A stretch of 22,496 nt of DNA from G020353235 sp964569555 (GTDB lineage: Bacteria > Chloroflexota > Dehalococcoidia > Dehalococcoidales > JAUYDJ01), in the NCBI GenBank assembly GCA_964569555.1, contig CAZMTT010000017.1:1-22496 (forward strand), read 5' to 3'. The notes below the pieces were generated by a model. It did no database searches. It saw only the letters and a list, made by a program, of their open reading frames with translations, and had not been told where the DNA came from. Every line of letters starts with the position of its first letter. Position 1 is the first letter of the stretch. This document shows positions 7,045 through 13,736 of the stretch, piece after piece. Made by a program: the position numbers and the translations under genes.

Positions 7045-7726
7045 CGTCTGGTTTGGCGAGCAGGTAGCCTACCCCCGGTTTGGTGAGTATAATCTGTGGC
7101 TGACGGGGGTCTTCCTCAATCTTTACCCTCAGGCGTCTGATATGAACCCGGAGACAGTCGGCGGCATCGGGGTAATCGACACCCCACAACGCTTCCGCCA
7201 GGTCAGAGTGGGTTACTACCCTGCCGGCATTCTGCAAAAGGTGGTAGAAGATAGAGCCTTCGGTACGGGTGACACTTATCTCTCTTTCACCGATAACCAG
7301 CTGCCAGGTTGACGGGTTGAAATAAAACTGGCCAATCTCCAGTGGTTTTTCCTGCGCGACGCGCTCCTGCCGCCGCGTCACGCACCTTATCCGGGACAGC
7401 AGTTCCAGCTGCCGGAATGGTTTAACGATGTAATCATCGGCGCCACCCTCAAGCCCCCGGACGATATCAACCTCTTCTGAGCGCACCGTCAGGATAATAA
7501 CCGGCACCGCCGAAAAAAGGCGAATCTGTTTCAATACCTCATAGCCGCTGATATCGGGGAGGCCGAGGTCAAGAATGACCACATCAGGATGTTCTGTCTC
7601 GGCAAGCTCGATACCTTTCTGCCCCAGCGGTGTGGAGATTAATTTCGTCTCGGGCCAGCTTAATTGAAAAATCAGGGAAATAGAGTCGATGATTGTTTTA
7701 TCATCCTCAATAACCAGAAATTTCAC
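7037..7726 (-). CDS. OmpR/PhoB-family response regulator (receiver plus winged helix)
   Basis: 229 residues with a GTG start 2 bp after the kinase stop. The receiver has E7-D8-D9, phosphoacceptor Asp53 (VILDLGLPD) and Lys102 in VKPF. The C-terminal half (about 128-225) is a winged-helix effector with the family's EISVTRTEGSIFYHLLQNAG segment, the recognition helix in DCLRVHIRRLRVKIEEDP, and the terminal GVGYLL wing. Such regulators bind as dimers to direct repeats about 11 bp apart. The target is unknown, but the adjacent pseudopilin operon has a four-unit 11-bp TTACA-type array upstream, and this is the only DNA-binding response regulator in the window. Confidence 0.94.
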   Translation of the reverse strand: MKFLVIEDDKTIIDSISLIFQLSWPETKLISTPLGQKGIELAETEHPDVVILDLGLPDISGYEVLKQIRLFSAVPVIILTVRSEEVDIVRGLEGGADDYIVKPFRQLELLSRIRCVTRRQERVAQEKPLEIGQFYFNPSTWQLVIGEREISVTRTEGSIFYHLLQNAGRVVTHSDLAEALWGVDYPDAADCLRVHIRRLRVKIEEDPRQPQIILTKPGVGYLLAKPDEK

Positions 7727-7728
7727 CG

Positions 7729-8868
7729 CTATTCACCCTCCTCCGGTTTGCCTCTGGTCGGAGATTTTATCGGCAGTGAGAAGCCAAAAATACTGCCCTT
7801 GCCCTTCTGGCTTTCTACTCGTATCTGCCCTCCGTGTAGCTCCACCAGTTGCTTTGACAGGCTCAAGCCCAACCCCAGCCCGCTAAGGTGCTCTTTATCG
7901 CCTTTCAGTATTTGATAAGGCTCGAAAAGCAATTGCTGGTCTTCCTTATCTATACCGGGGCCGGAATCGTGGACTTCAACCACTAAATTAGCATCTTCTT
8001 GCCTGGCCTTCAAGGTGACCTGTCCCCCGAGTGGAGTAAATTTGAAGGCGTTGTTCATAAGATTGAGCACAACCTGACGGAAACGCTCTTCGTCAACCCA
8101 GACCGTGGACAGAGAATCAGGAAGCTCTATGTTTAAACACTGCTCATTGCGTAAAGCTACCGGTGCCGCCTCATTATATATTTTCTGGAGTAGATGCCTC
8201 GGGTCTATGGGCTCGAGGTTTAACCGGAGCATGCCTATTTCACCCTTTGCCAAATCAAGGAGCTCATCAATCCGGCTGTCCAGATTGGTTGCCCCCTGAT
8301 AAATGTTCTGGGCCAAGCCGTGTAAGATTTTGTCTTTGGTGTTTTGAAGCAGCAAATCGCTTGAGGCCAGCACCGGCGTAAGCGGGGTTTTTATCTCATG
8401 CACCAGGGCTCGTGTGAATTCAATCCTTTTCTTAATTTCTGTCTCCAGCTTTCGCCGGAGCTGTTTTTCTTTTTCATACTGTTTCTCCAGCTCCCCTTCC
8501 GAATGCTGCAAGGCTGACAGCATCCCGTTAATTGTCTGCGCCAGATGGGTTAATTCATCTGCGCCTGACATGGAAACCCGTGCTGAAAAGTCTCCCTCAG
8601 TGCCAATGTCACGGATGCTCTCACTGAGACGAAGCAGCCGGGATAGAATTTGCTTATCCAAAAGATATAGCGTCAGGGCACCAACGACAAGACCGAAGAT
8701 TACAATCATCAATATCAAGGAAGCCAGCGCCGTTTCTTGCTGCCGGAGACTAATAAATACATCCCCATAACTCTGGCGGAAAATATTCTCGGAGACGAAA
8801 TACAGAATGACAATCAGCCCGAGAAACGCCGTGCCCACAATGAGCCGTGTCTTATAACTAAGTGTCAT
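7729..8868 (-). CDS. HAMP sensor histidine kinase
   Basis: 379 residues. TM1 is about 8-26 and TM2 about 47-70, separated by only about 20 residues outside the membrane. A HAMP linker (70-122) and a coiled segment follow. The HisKA motif ALVHEIKTPLTP carries the phosphorylated His157. The ATPase domain shows an N box (VLNLMNNAFKFTP), DSGPGI and GLGLGLSLS. The very short external loop means that the signal is likely sensed in or at the membrane rather than by an external domain. It forms an operon with the response regulator that starts 2 bp later, and it is preceded by a promoter with a consensus TTGACA -35. Confidence 0.93.
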   Translation of the reverse strand: MTLSYKTRLIVGTAFLGLIVILYFVSENIFRQSYGDVFISLRQQETALASLILMIVIFGLVVGALTLYLLDKQILSRLLRLSESIRDIGTEGDFSARVSMSGADELTHLAQTINGMLSALQHSEGELEKQYEKEKQLRRKLETEIKKRIEFTRALVHEIKTPLTPVLASSDLLLQNTKDKILHGLAQNIYQGATNLDSRIDELLDLAKGEIGMLRLNLEPIDPRHLLQKIYNEAAPVALRNEQCLNIELPDSLSTVWVDEERFRQVVLNLMNNAFKFTPLGGQVTLKARQEDANLVVEVHDSGPGIDKEDQQLLFEPYQILKGDKEHLSGLGLGLSLSKQLVELHGGQIRVESQKGKGSIFGFSLPIKSPTRGKPEEGE

Positions 8869-8933
8869 CGCCCTACCCTTAAATCATTAAATCAATATGT
8901 CCTTTAAGCCAGTTAGCCCGTCTTACAATAGAA

Positions 8934-8962
8934 AATTTAAGCCCTTGCTCTGATATTGTCAA
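8934..8962 (-). promoter_or_regulatory. Promoter for the two-component operon
   Basis: On the minus strand TTGACA (8962-8957) is followed after 17 bp by TAAATT (8939-8934). The leader to the kinase start would be about 60 nt. The -35 is perfect and the -10 matches 4 of 6. Between this promoter and the pseudopilin stop at 9144 I see no gene and no convincing terminator. Confidence 0.55.
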
Positions 8963-9143
8963 GCTCGGTATGCGTGAAGACGTATGTATTCTTTCCCCGC
9001 CTTCACATTGATGCCAATGAATAATAGAAATAAGCGGCATTACTTGGTGGGTAATGTAGGTATGAATTCAAGCAGAAGCAGACGTAACCAGGCGTAATAT
9101 TGGGGTATATTTCAGAAGATAAAAATTCGGGGGCTAGGTTAAC

Positions 9144-10034
9144 CTATTCAACCTGCCAGGAGCGTATTATTATCTCGCCCGTCTCGGTGACGCCGACATT
9201 AACCAGCATGGTACATGAGCCAGCATCAACCGTTAAATCGTAAAGACCGAAAGATGCCGGGCCAGAGTCTCCATTGTATGACTCTTTCTGGTCTTCCGAG
9301 AAGGCAGCATATTCCACCCAGCCGCTACCTCCGTATTCTTGCTCACCCATGTCGTCCAGGGCCCAGGTGGTAAAGGTCATGACCATCCAGTCCTGTGAAT
9401 TAATTTTGGGCAGAGGCTGGCTGAATTCCCAGTATAGCTCCCAATGGTCGCCCGGCGGAGTCTTGGTAAGGACACCATTGGGCCCGTTATAGGAATTGGG
9501 CACATAGTTGAGCCTCGGGTCCAGCTCCTGGAAGAGCCCCTTCAGGTGCGTGGATGCGGTCCCGTAGTTATAAATATAGATGACATGCGTCAGGTAGGCT
9601 TTGTTACCGGCTTTCGTCCAGACCGGCGGCAGTATATCCATCCCCACGGCGAGATGAATACCGGACTGGGGCGCGGGAACCGAAAATGAGCCGTTTTCCG
9701 ACGCTGGCGACATACTTATCGCCGTATTCAAGGTCACATTTTCGCCATTTATAGTTATTATGGAGTCTTCTTCGGGATTATCCAGAGATAAGTCATCGGT
9801 TATGTTATCGGCATCGTAGGCCAGCTGCCATAACCCGTACTCTATAGCCGCATCGGCGGAGTACTGCTCCAGCAGCAGCCTCTCTGAAATCGGGACGCGA
9901 GTAAGCCCGGTATAAACATAATCAAGAGTCGGGACAATAATCAGCGAACCGACCGACAGAGCGATCAAGACCAGGATGAGGGCTCCCCCTCTCTGCCGAT
10001 TCCGTTTCACGCCATCTAAATTGATATTACCCAT
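9144..10034 (-). CDS. PilX/GspK-like minor pseudopilin (prepilin-type N-terminus)
   Basis: 296 residues. A basic leader ending in RQRGG is followed by a hydrophobic stretch (about 17-40), a class III signal-like arrangement. The residue at mature position 5 is not glutamate, which is also the case in GspK-type pseudopilins that cap the pilus tip. The large remainder has no motif I recognise. It reads like a secreted beta-rich domain with Ser/Thr/Asn/Gly-rich loops and a stretch with repeated tryptophans. It is the last gene of a three-gene operon, 2 bp after the previous stop. The operon position (third, after two Glu5-containing pseudopilins) supports a PilX/GspK-like tip role, but sequence similarity is not evident, so the call rests on architecture. 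Confidence 0.6.
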   Translation of the reverse strand: MGNINLDGVKRNRQRGGALILVLIALSVGSLIIVPTLDYVYTGLTRVPISERLLLEQYSADAAIEYGLWQLAYDADNITDDLSLDNPEEDSIITINGENVTLNTAISMSPASENGSFSVPAPQSGIHLAVGMDILPPVWTKAGNKAYLTHVIYIYNYGTASTHLKGLFQELDPRLNYVPNSYNGPNGVLTKTPPGDHWELYWEFSQPLPKINSQDWMVMTFTTWALDDMGEQEYGGSGWVEYAAFSEDQKESYNGDSGPASFGLYDLTVDAGSCTMLVNVGVTETGEIIIRSWQVE

Positions 10035-10036
10035 AG

Positions 10037-10543
10037 CTACCCCTCCACTCCTTCAACCCTGGGATAAATACTGTATGTCTTCTCCACAACCCGGTTCTGC
10101 CCCACCCACGGGGGTGTGCATCTTATCGTTACGCTAACCACATCCCCGTTTCGAGAAAACTTGATTCCGGATATATGGCGAGCCACCGTCGTGACCTCTC
10201 CATCATAGTTACGGCAAAGCTCATCACCAGACAGATAATAGCTGCAGGTATGAGGCACATTGGTAAATTCATACCGCTGAGTCCAGGATAGAGTTAAAGT
10301 ATCGGTCGGCGCCGCCGCCTCAATAAGACTGGTCTCTTCCGCCATTATCCCGTCCTTGCTGATGCAGCGTGCGGCGTATTCCATCTCGTCGGCGACAGTC
10401 ACACAGGCCCGGGCGGTAGCCGTGGAATTAAACTCATGTTTGATAATGCCGACTGTTCCGGTGCCAATCAGCGCCATAACCGCCAGACCGACCACCAGCT
10501 CCAGTAATGCTGTCCCCTTTTGATTCTTGTGCCAGTTCATCAT
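10037..10543 (-). CDS. Prepilin-type protein, PilW/GspJ-like minor pseudopilin
   Basis: 168 residues. The leader MMNWHKNQKG is followed by TALLELVVGLAVMALIGTGT, the class III signal pattern: cleavage after Gly, Glu at mature position 5 and a hydrophobic helix of about 20 residues. The mature part has several cysteines (for example in ARACVTVADE, AARCISKDG, HTCSYYL) that could form disulfides outside the cell. Its ATG overlaps the stop of the upstream pseudopilin (ATGA, 10543-10540), so the two are translationally coupled. No prepilin peptidase, ATPase or platform protein lies in the window, so processing must be done by genes elsewhere. Confidence 0.75.
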   Translation of the reverse strand: MMNWHKNQKGTALLELVVGLAVMALIGTGTVGIIKHEFNSTATARACVTVADEMEYAARCISKDGIMAEETSLIEAAAPTDTLTLSWTQRYEFTNVPHTCSYYLSGDELCRNYDGEVTTVARHISGIKFSRNGDVVSVTIRCTPPWVGQNRVVEKTYSIYPRVEGVEG

Positions 10544-10920
10544 CGATTGACCTTCAGGGTTTCTACCGTCAAAATATGCTTTCCGGCACGAAGTACCGTT
10601 ACCGCCGTTTTCTGAAGGGAATCGGGGTATTCCACAGGGGATAAATTGGTCACATCTATCAGGACGGTATACTCTGGCGGGGGTGAAACAGTTACCAGAT
10701 ATTGATTCTCAATATTGTAAGGCTGGCTTTTGATTTCCTCTAGCTGGGTCCGGACCAGGTTGGCAGCTATAAAATGTTCCTCGATTATGCCGGCTCCAAA
10801 GAGACCGCCACACATCGCACCCAGGAATACGACTGCTATCGTCCCCAATATCGCTACGGCCAGAAGCGACTCGAGCAGTATGGTTCCTCTTTGACCGGTC
10901 CGGGAACCCTGCCAATTCAT
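10540..10920 (-). CDS. Prepilin-type protein, PilV/GspI-like minor pseudopilin
   Basis: 126 residues; first gene of the pseudopilin operon. The leader MNWQGSRTGQRG precedes TILLESLLAVAILGTIAVVF, with Glu at mature position 5 and a strongly hydrophobic helix, the standard type IV pilin/pseudopilin start. Small size, the LEEIKSQPY segment after the helix and a beta-rich C-terminus fit GspI/PilV-type minor pilins. A GAGGAAG ribosome binding site precedes the ATG. Upstream (10921-11230) is a gene-free region with a candidate regulatory array. Confidence 0.78.
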   Translation of the reverse strand: MNWQGSRTGQRGTILLESLLAVAILGTIAVVFLGAMCGGLFGAGIIEEHFIAANLVRTQLEEIKSQPYNIENQYLVTVSPPPEYTVLIDVTNLSPVEYPDSLQKTAVTVLRAGKHILTVETLKVNR

Positions 10921-11065
10921 AGTCTTCCTCTCACACTTTCGATATCGGGAAATGCTTTTATATCCGTGTATTAGTTCTGATGGCTAATCTAGTTTGTTTA
11001 TCCTGGGTCCAAAGCATCCCCCCTAATTCGCTATCGCTGTCGAGATTTCAAGTAATTACAAATCA

Positions 11066-11071
11066 AGTATA
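11066..11071 (-). promoter_or_regulatory. Candidate -10 of the pseudopilin operon
   Basis: TATACT on the minus strand at 11071-11066, about 145 bp before the first pseudopilin start. No matching -35 is present (nearest TTCACA is 20 bp upstream), which would suit an activator-dependent promoter fed by the 11-bp repeats further upstream. This is a weak call by itself. Confidence 0.3.
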
Positions 11072-11112
11072 GCCACGCTCAATTACGATACTGTGAAAAT
11101 AGGCATTTAATC

Positions 11113-11152
11113 GTTAATATCGGGTTACAAAGTTGTTACAGAGCCATTACAA
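11113..11152. promoter_or_regulatory. Tandem 11-bp-period TTACA-type direct repeats upstream of the pseudopilins
   Basis: Hexamers GTTAAT (11113), GTTACA (11124), GTTACA (11135) and ATTACA (11146) start exactly 11 bp apart with 5-bp spacers. Direct repeats with one-helical-turn spacing are the usual binding architecture of OmpR/PhoB-family regulators, and B. subtilis PhoP sites are TTAACA-like with this period. The remainder of the 310-bp gap (10921-11230) holds the candidate -10 and C-rich minus-strand sequence after the tRNA, with no gene. Confidence 0.55.
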
Positions 11153-11230
11153 ATAGAAGCGTAACCAGATACGAGTAAAAATGGGGTGGCTTTGGGTGGG
11201 GGAATTTTTGGTGGGGGACTAATAATGAAG

Positions 11231-11307
11231 TGGTGGGCGATACTGGGCTCGAACCAGTGACCTCTGCGATGTCAACGCAGTGCTCTAACCAACTGAGCTA
11301 ACCGCCC
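11231..11307 (-). tRNA. tRNA-Val (anticodon GAC)
   Basis: A complete cloverleaf of 77 nt on the minus strand. The acceptor GGGCGGT pairs with ATCGCCC (one G-T pair), the D arm is GCTC/GAGC, the anticodon stem is CTGCG/CGCAG with loop TTGACAT giving GAC, the variable loop is AGGTC, and the T arm is ACTGG/CCAGT with loop TTCGAGC. The discriminator is A, and the 3' CCA is encoded (11233-11231). GAC reads the valine codons GTC/GTT. A promoter lies just upstream (11319-11348). Confidence 0.97.
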
Positions 11308-11318
11308 ACACATGCTGG

Positions 11319-11348
11319 ATTTTATCGTAACGCCTTGCCTAGCGTCAA
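11319..11348 (-). promoter_or_regulatory. Promoter for tRNA-Val
   Basis: Minus strand TTGACG (11348-11343), 18-bp spacer, TAAAAT (11324-11319). Transcription would begin about 5 nt before the mature tRNA 5' end. The -35 lies within the hairpin at 11331-11352, so terminator-like and promoter sequences overlap here. Confidence 0.6.
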
Positions 11349-11352
11349 GGCG
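11331..11352. terminator. 7-bp inverted repeat between the zinc-ribbon gene and tRNA-Val
   Basis: CGCCTTG (11331-11337) and CAAGGCG (11346-11352) with an 8-nt loop. It starts 2 bp after the stop of the minus-strand gene at 11354 and may terminate it, although the following sequence (TTACGATAAAAT) is only weakly T-rich. It also overlaps the tRNA promoter. Confidence 0.4.
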
Positions 11353-11353
11353 A

Positions 11354-11587
11354 TTATACCGTCCGTTTTCCCTGACCGATAATGGTAATCTCTATATTCT
11401 TGCCACAATTGGGACAGGTTATATTGAGAGCCAGCGGCTGGCTCATTACCCGCTCCGCAACCGCGGTAACTATGGAGTCAATGTTATCCAGGCGCTGGTC
11501 TAATGCCCCCAGCCGCCGTTTAAGCCCCTCAACATCGGACAGGAGTTCCTGTTCCTTTGCTTTCGCCGCTTGATCTTTTTTGGCCAA
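11354..11587 (-). CDS. Small coiled-coil protein with a CxxC zinc-ribbon-like knuckle
   Basis: 77 residues from a TTG start preceded by GGGAGTAGG. The first 45 residues are charged and helical with heptad spacing (EQELLSDVEGLKRRLGALDQ and onward), a likely coiled coil. After LALNITCPNCGKNIEITI come a C-P-x-C-G knuckle and a short strand end. Only one Cys pair is present, so metal binding would need two subunits, consistent with dimerisation through the coil. I do not recognise the family. The gene is driven by a perfect TTGACA-17-TATAAT promoter and is followed by the tRNA-Val gene. Confidence 0.7.
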   Translation of the reverse strand: MAKKDQAAKAKEQELLSDVEGLKRRLGALDQRLDNIDSIVTAVAERVMSQPLALNITCPNCGKNIEITIIGQGKRTV

Positions 11588-11616
11588 AGACCTACTCCCA
11601 AATTGAGTTTAGACTA

Positions 11617-11645
11617 ATTATATTCGGCAAATGATACCATGTCAA
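11617..11645 (-). promoter_or_regulatory. Perfect sigma-70-type consensus promoter for the zinc-ribbon protein
   Basis: Minus strand TTGACA (11645-11640), exactly 17 bp, TATAAT (11622-11617). All 12 hexamer positions match the consensus. The expected start site near 11610 gives a leader of about 23 nt to the TTG at 11587. Confidence 0.75.
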
Positions 11646-11661
11646 AGACGGACCGGTAATA

Positions 11662-11691
11662 TTGATTTACATCACTTTCATAGCGTATACT
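11662..11691 (+). promoter_or_regulatory. Promoter for the EF-Tu domain II-like gene
   Basis: TTGATT (11662-11667), 18-bp spacer, TATACT (11686-11691), 29 bp before the ATG. It is back to back with the consensus promoter of the divergent gene; the two -35 elements are 16 bp apart. Confidence 0.55.
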
Positions 11692-11720
11692 AACCGTATC
11701 AAGGCAAAGGAGGTTTCCAA

Positions 11721-11975
11721 ATGCCTGAGGAGCTGGTCGGCACGGTAACCGACTTTTTTGCCCACCCGGTAGTAGCTGGCATTGAGCTGACGGGAACACT
11801 GAAAGTAGGCGATAAAATTCATATCAAGGGCCATACCAGCGACCTGGAACTGATGGTTAACTCAATGCAGATTGACCGAGTGGATGTTAGCCAGGCCAAA
11901 GCGGGAGATTCAGTAGGCATAAAAGTCAGCGAGAGAGTAAGAAGAGGCGATAGCGTCTATATCGTTACCGACTAA
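11721..11975 (+). CDS. Translation elongation factor-like protein (single EF-Tu domain II-type barrel)
   Basis: 84 residues that look like one domain II beta-barrel of translational GTPases: ELVGTVTDFFAHPVVAGIEL, TGTLKVGDKIHIKGHT, MQIDRVDVSQAKAGDSVGIK and GDSVYIV follow the familiar barrel strands. There is no GTPase domain. Stand-alone proteins of this type occur in bacteria and archaea and their function is not established. A strong AAAGGAGG site precedes the ATG. The gene is monocistronic, convergent with the rib operon and divergent from the zinc-ribbon gene. Confidence 0.8.
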   Translation: MPEELVGTVTDFFAHPVVAGIELTGTLKVGDKIHIKGHTSDLELMVNSMQIDRVDVSQAKAGDSVGIKVSERVRRGDSVYIVTD

Positions 11976-12009
11976 AAACTAAAATCGCCTGAATCACCCC
12001 GGCTAACAG

Positions 12010-12477
12010 TTAGCTTATCTCTTTAGCCAGATTTGCCATCTCAATAGCGGACATTGCCGCTTGGAAACCTTTGTTGCCTTCTTTGGTCCCCGCCCGTTCA
12101 ATAGCCTGCTCCAGAGTTTCGGCCGTGATTATGCCGTAAGCAACCGGTAAACCGAAGTCCAGACCTATCTTGGCAATACCCTTGGTTACTTCAGTGGCAA
12201 TATACTCATGATGAGGGGTGCCACCGCGGATTACGGCACCAAGGCAGATAACGGCATCGTAGCGTTTCGTTTCCGCCAGTTTCTTGGCGAACAATGGGAT
12301 CTCAAATGAGCCCGGCACCCAGGCAACATCAATGTTTTCCGGGCTAACGCCATGGCGGACTAAAGCGTCCTCCGCCCCCTCAAGCAGTTTCTTGGTAATA
12401 AACTCGTTGTAGCGGGAAAGCACCAGCCCGAACTTTAACCCCTTCCCCAACAACATGCCTTCAAAAAGTTTGCCCAT
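12010..12477 (-). CDS. ribH: 6,7-dimethyl-8-ribityllumazine synthase
   Basis: 155 residues, the usual length. It condenses 5-amino-6-ribitylaminouracil with 3,4-dihydroxy-2-butanone 4-phosphate to the lumazine substrate of riboflavin synthase. Signatures: SRYNEFITKKLLEGA near the N-terminus, VPGSFEIP (54-61) substrate contact, and GAVIRGGTPHHEYIA with the catalytic-region histidines at 89/90. It is the last gene of the rib operon, with AAGGAGG 5 nt before the ATG. Homologues assemble as pentamers or 60-mer capsids; which one applies cannot be read here. Confidence 0.97.
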   Translation of the reverse strand: MGKLFEGMLLGKGLKFGLVLSRYNEFITKKLLEGAEDALVRHGVSPENIDVAWVPGSFEIPLFAKKLAETKRYDAVICLGAVIRGGTPHHEYIATEVTKGIAKIGLDFGLPVAYGIITAETLEQAIERAGTKEGNKGFQAAMSAIEMANLAKEIS

Positions 12478-12507
12478 TGTTTCCTCCTTAGTGTTTCTTG
12501 ACTTAAT

Positions 12508-13725
12508 CTATTTATCCGGAGTCTCCGGTATTCTCAAGAGATGACCCATTTTCTTCTGCTTTACCTCCAGGTAATGGCGGTTGTGTGGATTGGGCGGAAT
12601 TATCAGGGGTACCGTTTCCACCACTTCCAGCCCATAACCTTCCAGGCCGATTACTTTCTTCGGGTTATTGGTCAACAGCCGGATCTGGTGCAAACCCAGC
12701 TCGGCCAGGATTTGGGCACCAATGCCATAATCGCGCAGGTCAGGGGCAAAGCCCAGCGACAGGTTGGCTTCCACAGTATCCAGACCCTGGTCTTGCAGGG
12801 CATAAGCCCGTATCTTGTTATGGAAGCCGATACCACGCCCCTCCTGTCTCATATAGAGGAAAACACCCCGCCCCTCTTTGGCAATGGTCTGCATGGCCAT
12901 CGTAATCTGCTCACCACAATCACAGCGCAGGCTCCTAAAGATATCACCGGTAACACACTCGCTGTGGACCCGCACCAGCACCGGCTCACTGGTAGCGATA
13001 TCCCCCATGACCAAAGCCAGGTGCTCATCGGGGTCAATATCACTTCGGTAGGCGATAGCGGTGAACTCGCCATATTTGGTCGGCAGTTTTGCCTCAGCAA
13101 CCCGGTGCACCAGCCTCTCATGGCGGAGGCGATAGGAAATAAGGTCAGCCACGGTCACTATTTTGAGCCCGAATTTAGCGGCCATTTCCTTCAGCTGGGG
13201 CATGCGTGCCATTGAGCCGTCTTCATTCATAATTTCGCAGACGACCCCGGCGGGATAAAGCCCGGCCAGCTTGGCCAGGTCAACGATAGCTTCGGTCTGG
13301 CCAGCCCGTGCCAATACCCCACCCTCCCGGGCTCTGAGCGGGAACATATGCCCGGGGCGGGCTAAATCATCCGGCTTGGTGGCCGGGTCAATTACCGTTT
13401 TCACCGTCTCGGCCCGGTCTGATGCCGAAATGCCGGTGGTCGTCTTGTGCTTGGCTTCGACCGACACGGTAAAGGCGGTGGTAAACTTTGAGGTATTCTC
13501 CCCCACCATCATGGGGATTTTTAGCTCATCCAGCCGCTCGCCGATAACGGGCATGCAGATCAAGCCGCGGGCGTGCTTGGCCATAAAATTAATCGCCTCA
13601 GTGGTAACCTTCTCTGCTGCCAGGGCCAGGTCGCCTTCGTTCTCCCGGTCTTCATCATCAACGATGATGATGAATTTGCCCGCCTTTACATCTTTAATAG
13701 CTTCATTAATAGTCGTCAATCCCAT
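12508..13725 (-). CDS. ribBA: Bifunctional 3,4-dihydroxy-2-butanone 4-phosphate synthase / GTP cyclohydrolase II
   Basis: 405 residues from ATG 13725. I prefer this start to the TTG at 13740 because GAGGGG sits 5 nt upstream and RibBA proteins begin at MGLTTINEAI-like sequence. The N-terminal half (1-200) is the RibB domain with DDEDRENEGDL and the HxxxTTGISASDRA segment. The C-terminal half is the RibA domain with zinc ligands in CVTGDIFRSLRCDCGEQ and the RQEGRGIGF loop. The two activities supply both branches of the riboflavin pathway, from ribulose-5-phosphate and from GTP. Both domains look intact. Confidence 0.97.
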   Translation of the reverse strand: MGLTTINEAIKDVKAGKFIIIVDDEDRENEGDLALAAEKVTTEAINFMAKHARGLICMPVIGERLDELKIPMMVGENTSKFTTAFTVSVEAKHKTTTGISASDRAETVKTVIDPATKPDDLARPGHMFPLRAREGGVLARAGQTEAIVDLAKLAGLYPAGVVCEIMNEDGSMARMPQLKEMAAKFGLKIVTVADLISYRLRHERLVHRVAEAKLPTKYGEFTAIAYRSDIDPDEHLALVMGDIATSEPVLVRVHSECVTGDIFRSLRCDCGEQITMAMQTIAKEGRGVFLYMRQEGRGIGFHNKIRAYALQDQGLDTVEANLSLGFAPDLRDYGIGAQILAELGLHQIRLLTNNPKKVIGLEGYGLEVVETVPLIIPPNPHNRHYLEVKQKKMGHLLRIPETPDK

Positions 13726-13736
13726 CTTCACCCCTC

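Noticed and set aside
9083..11168. Shared 9-mer CGTAACCAG at 9083 and 11160
   Set aside because: Two copies of a 9-mer in 22 kb can easily occur by chance and their positions relative to genes do not match.
12002..12014. GCTAACAGTTAGC dyad at the end of the rib operon as a terminator
   Set aside because: The loop would be 1 nt, or the stem reduced to 4 bp, and it spans the ribH stop codon; too weak for a terminator call.
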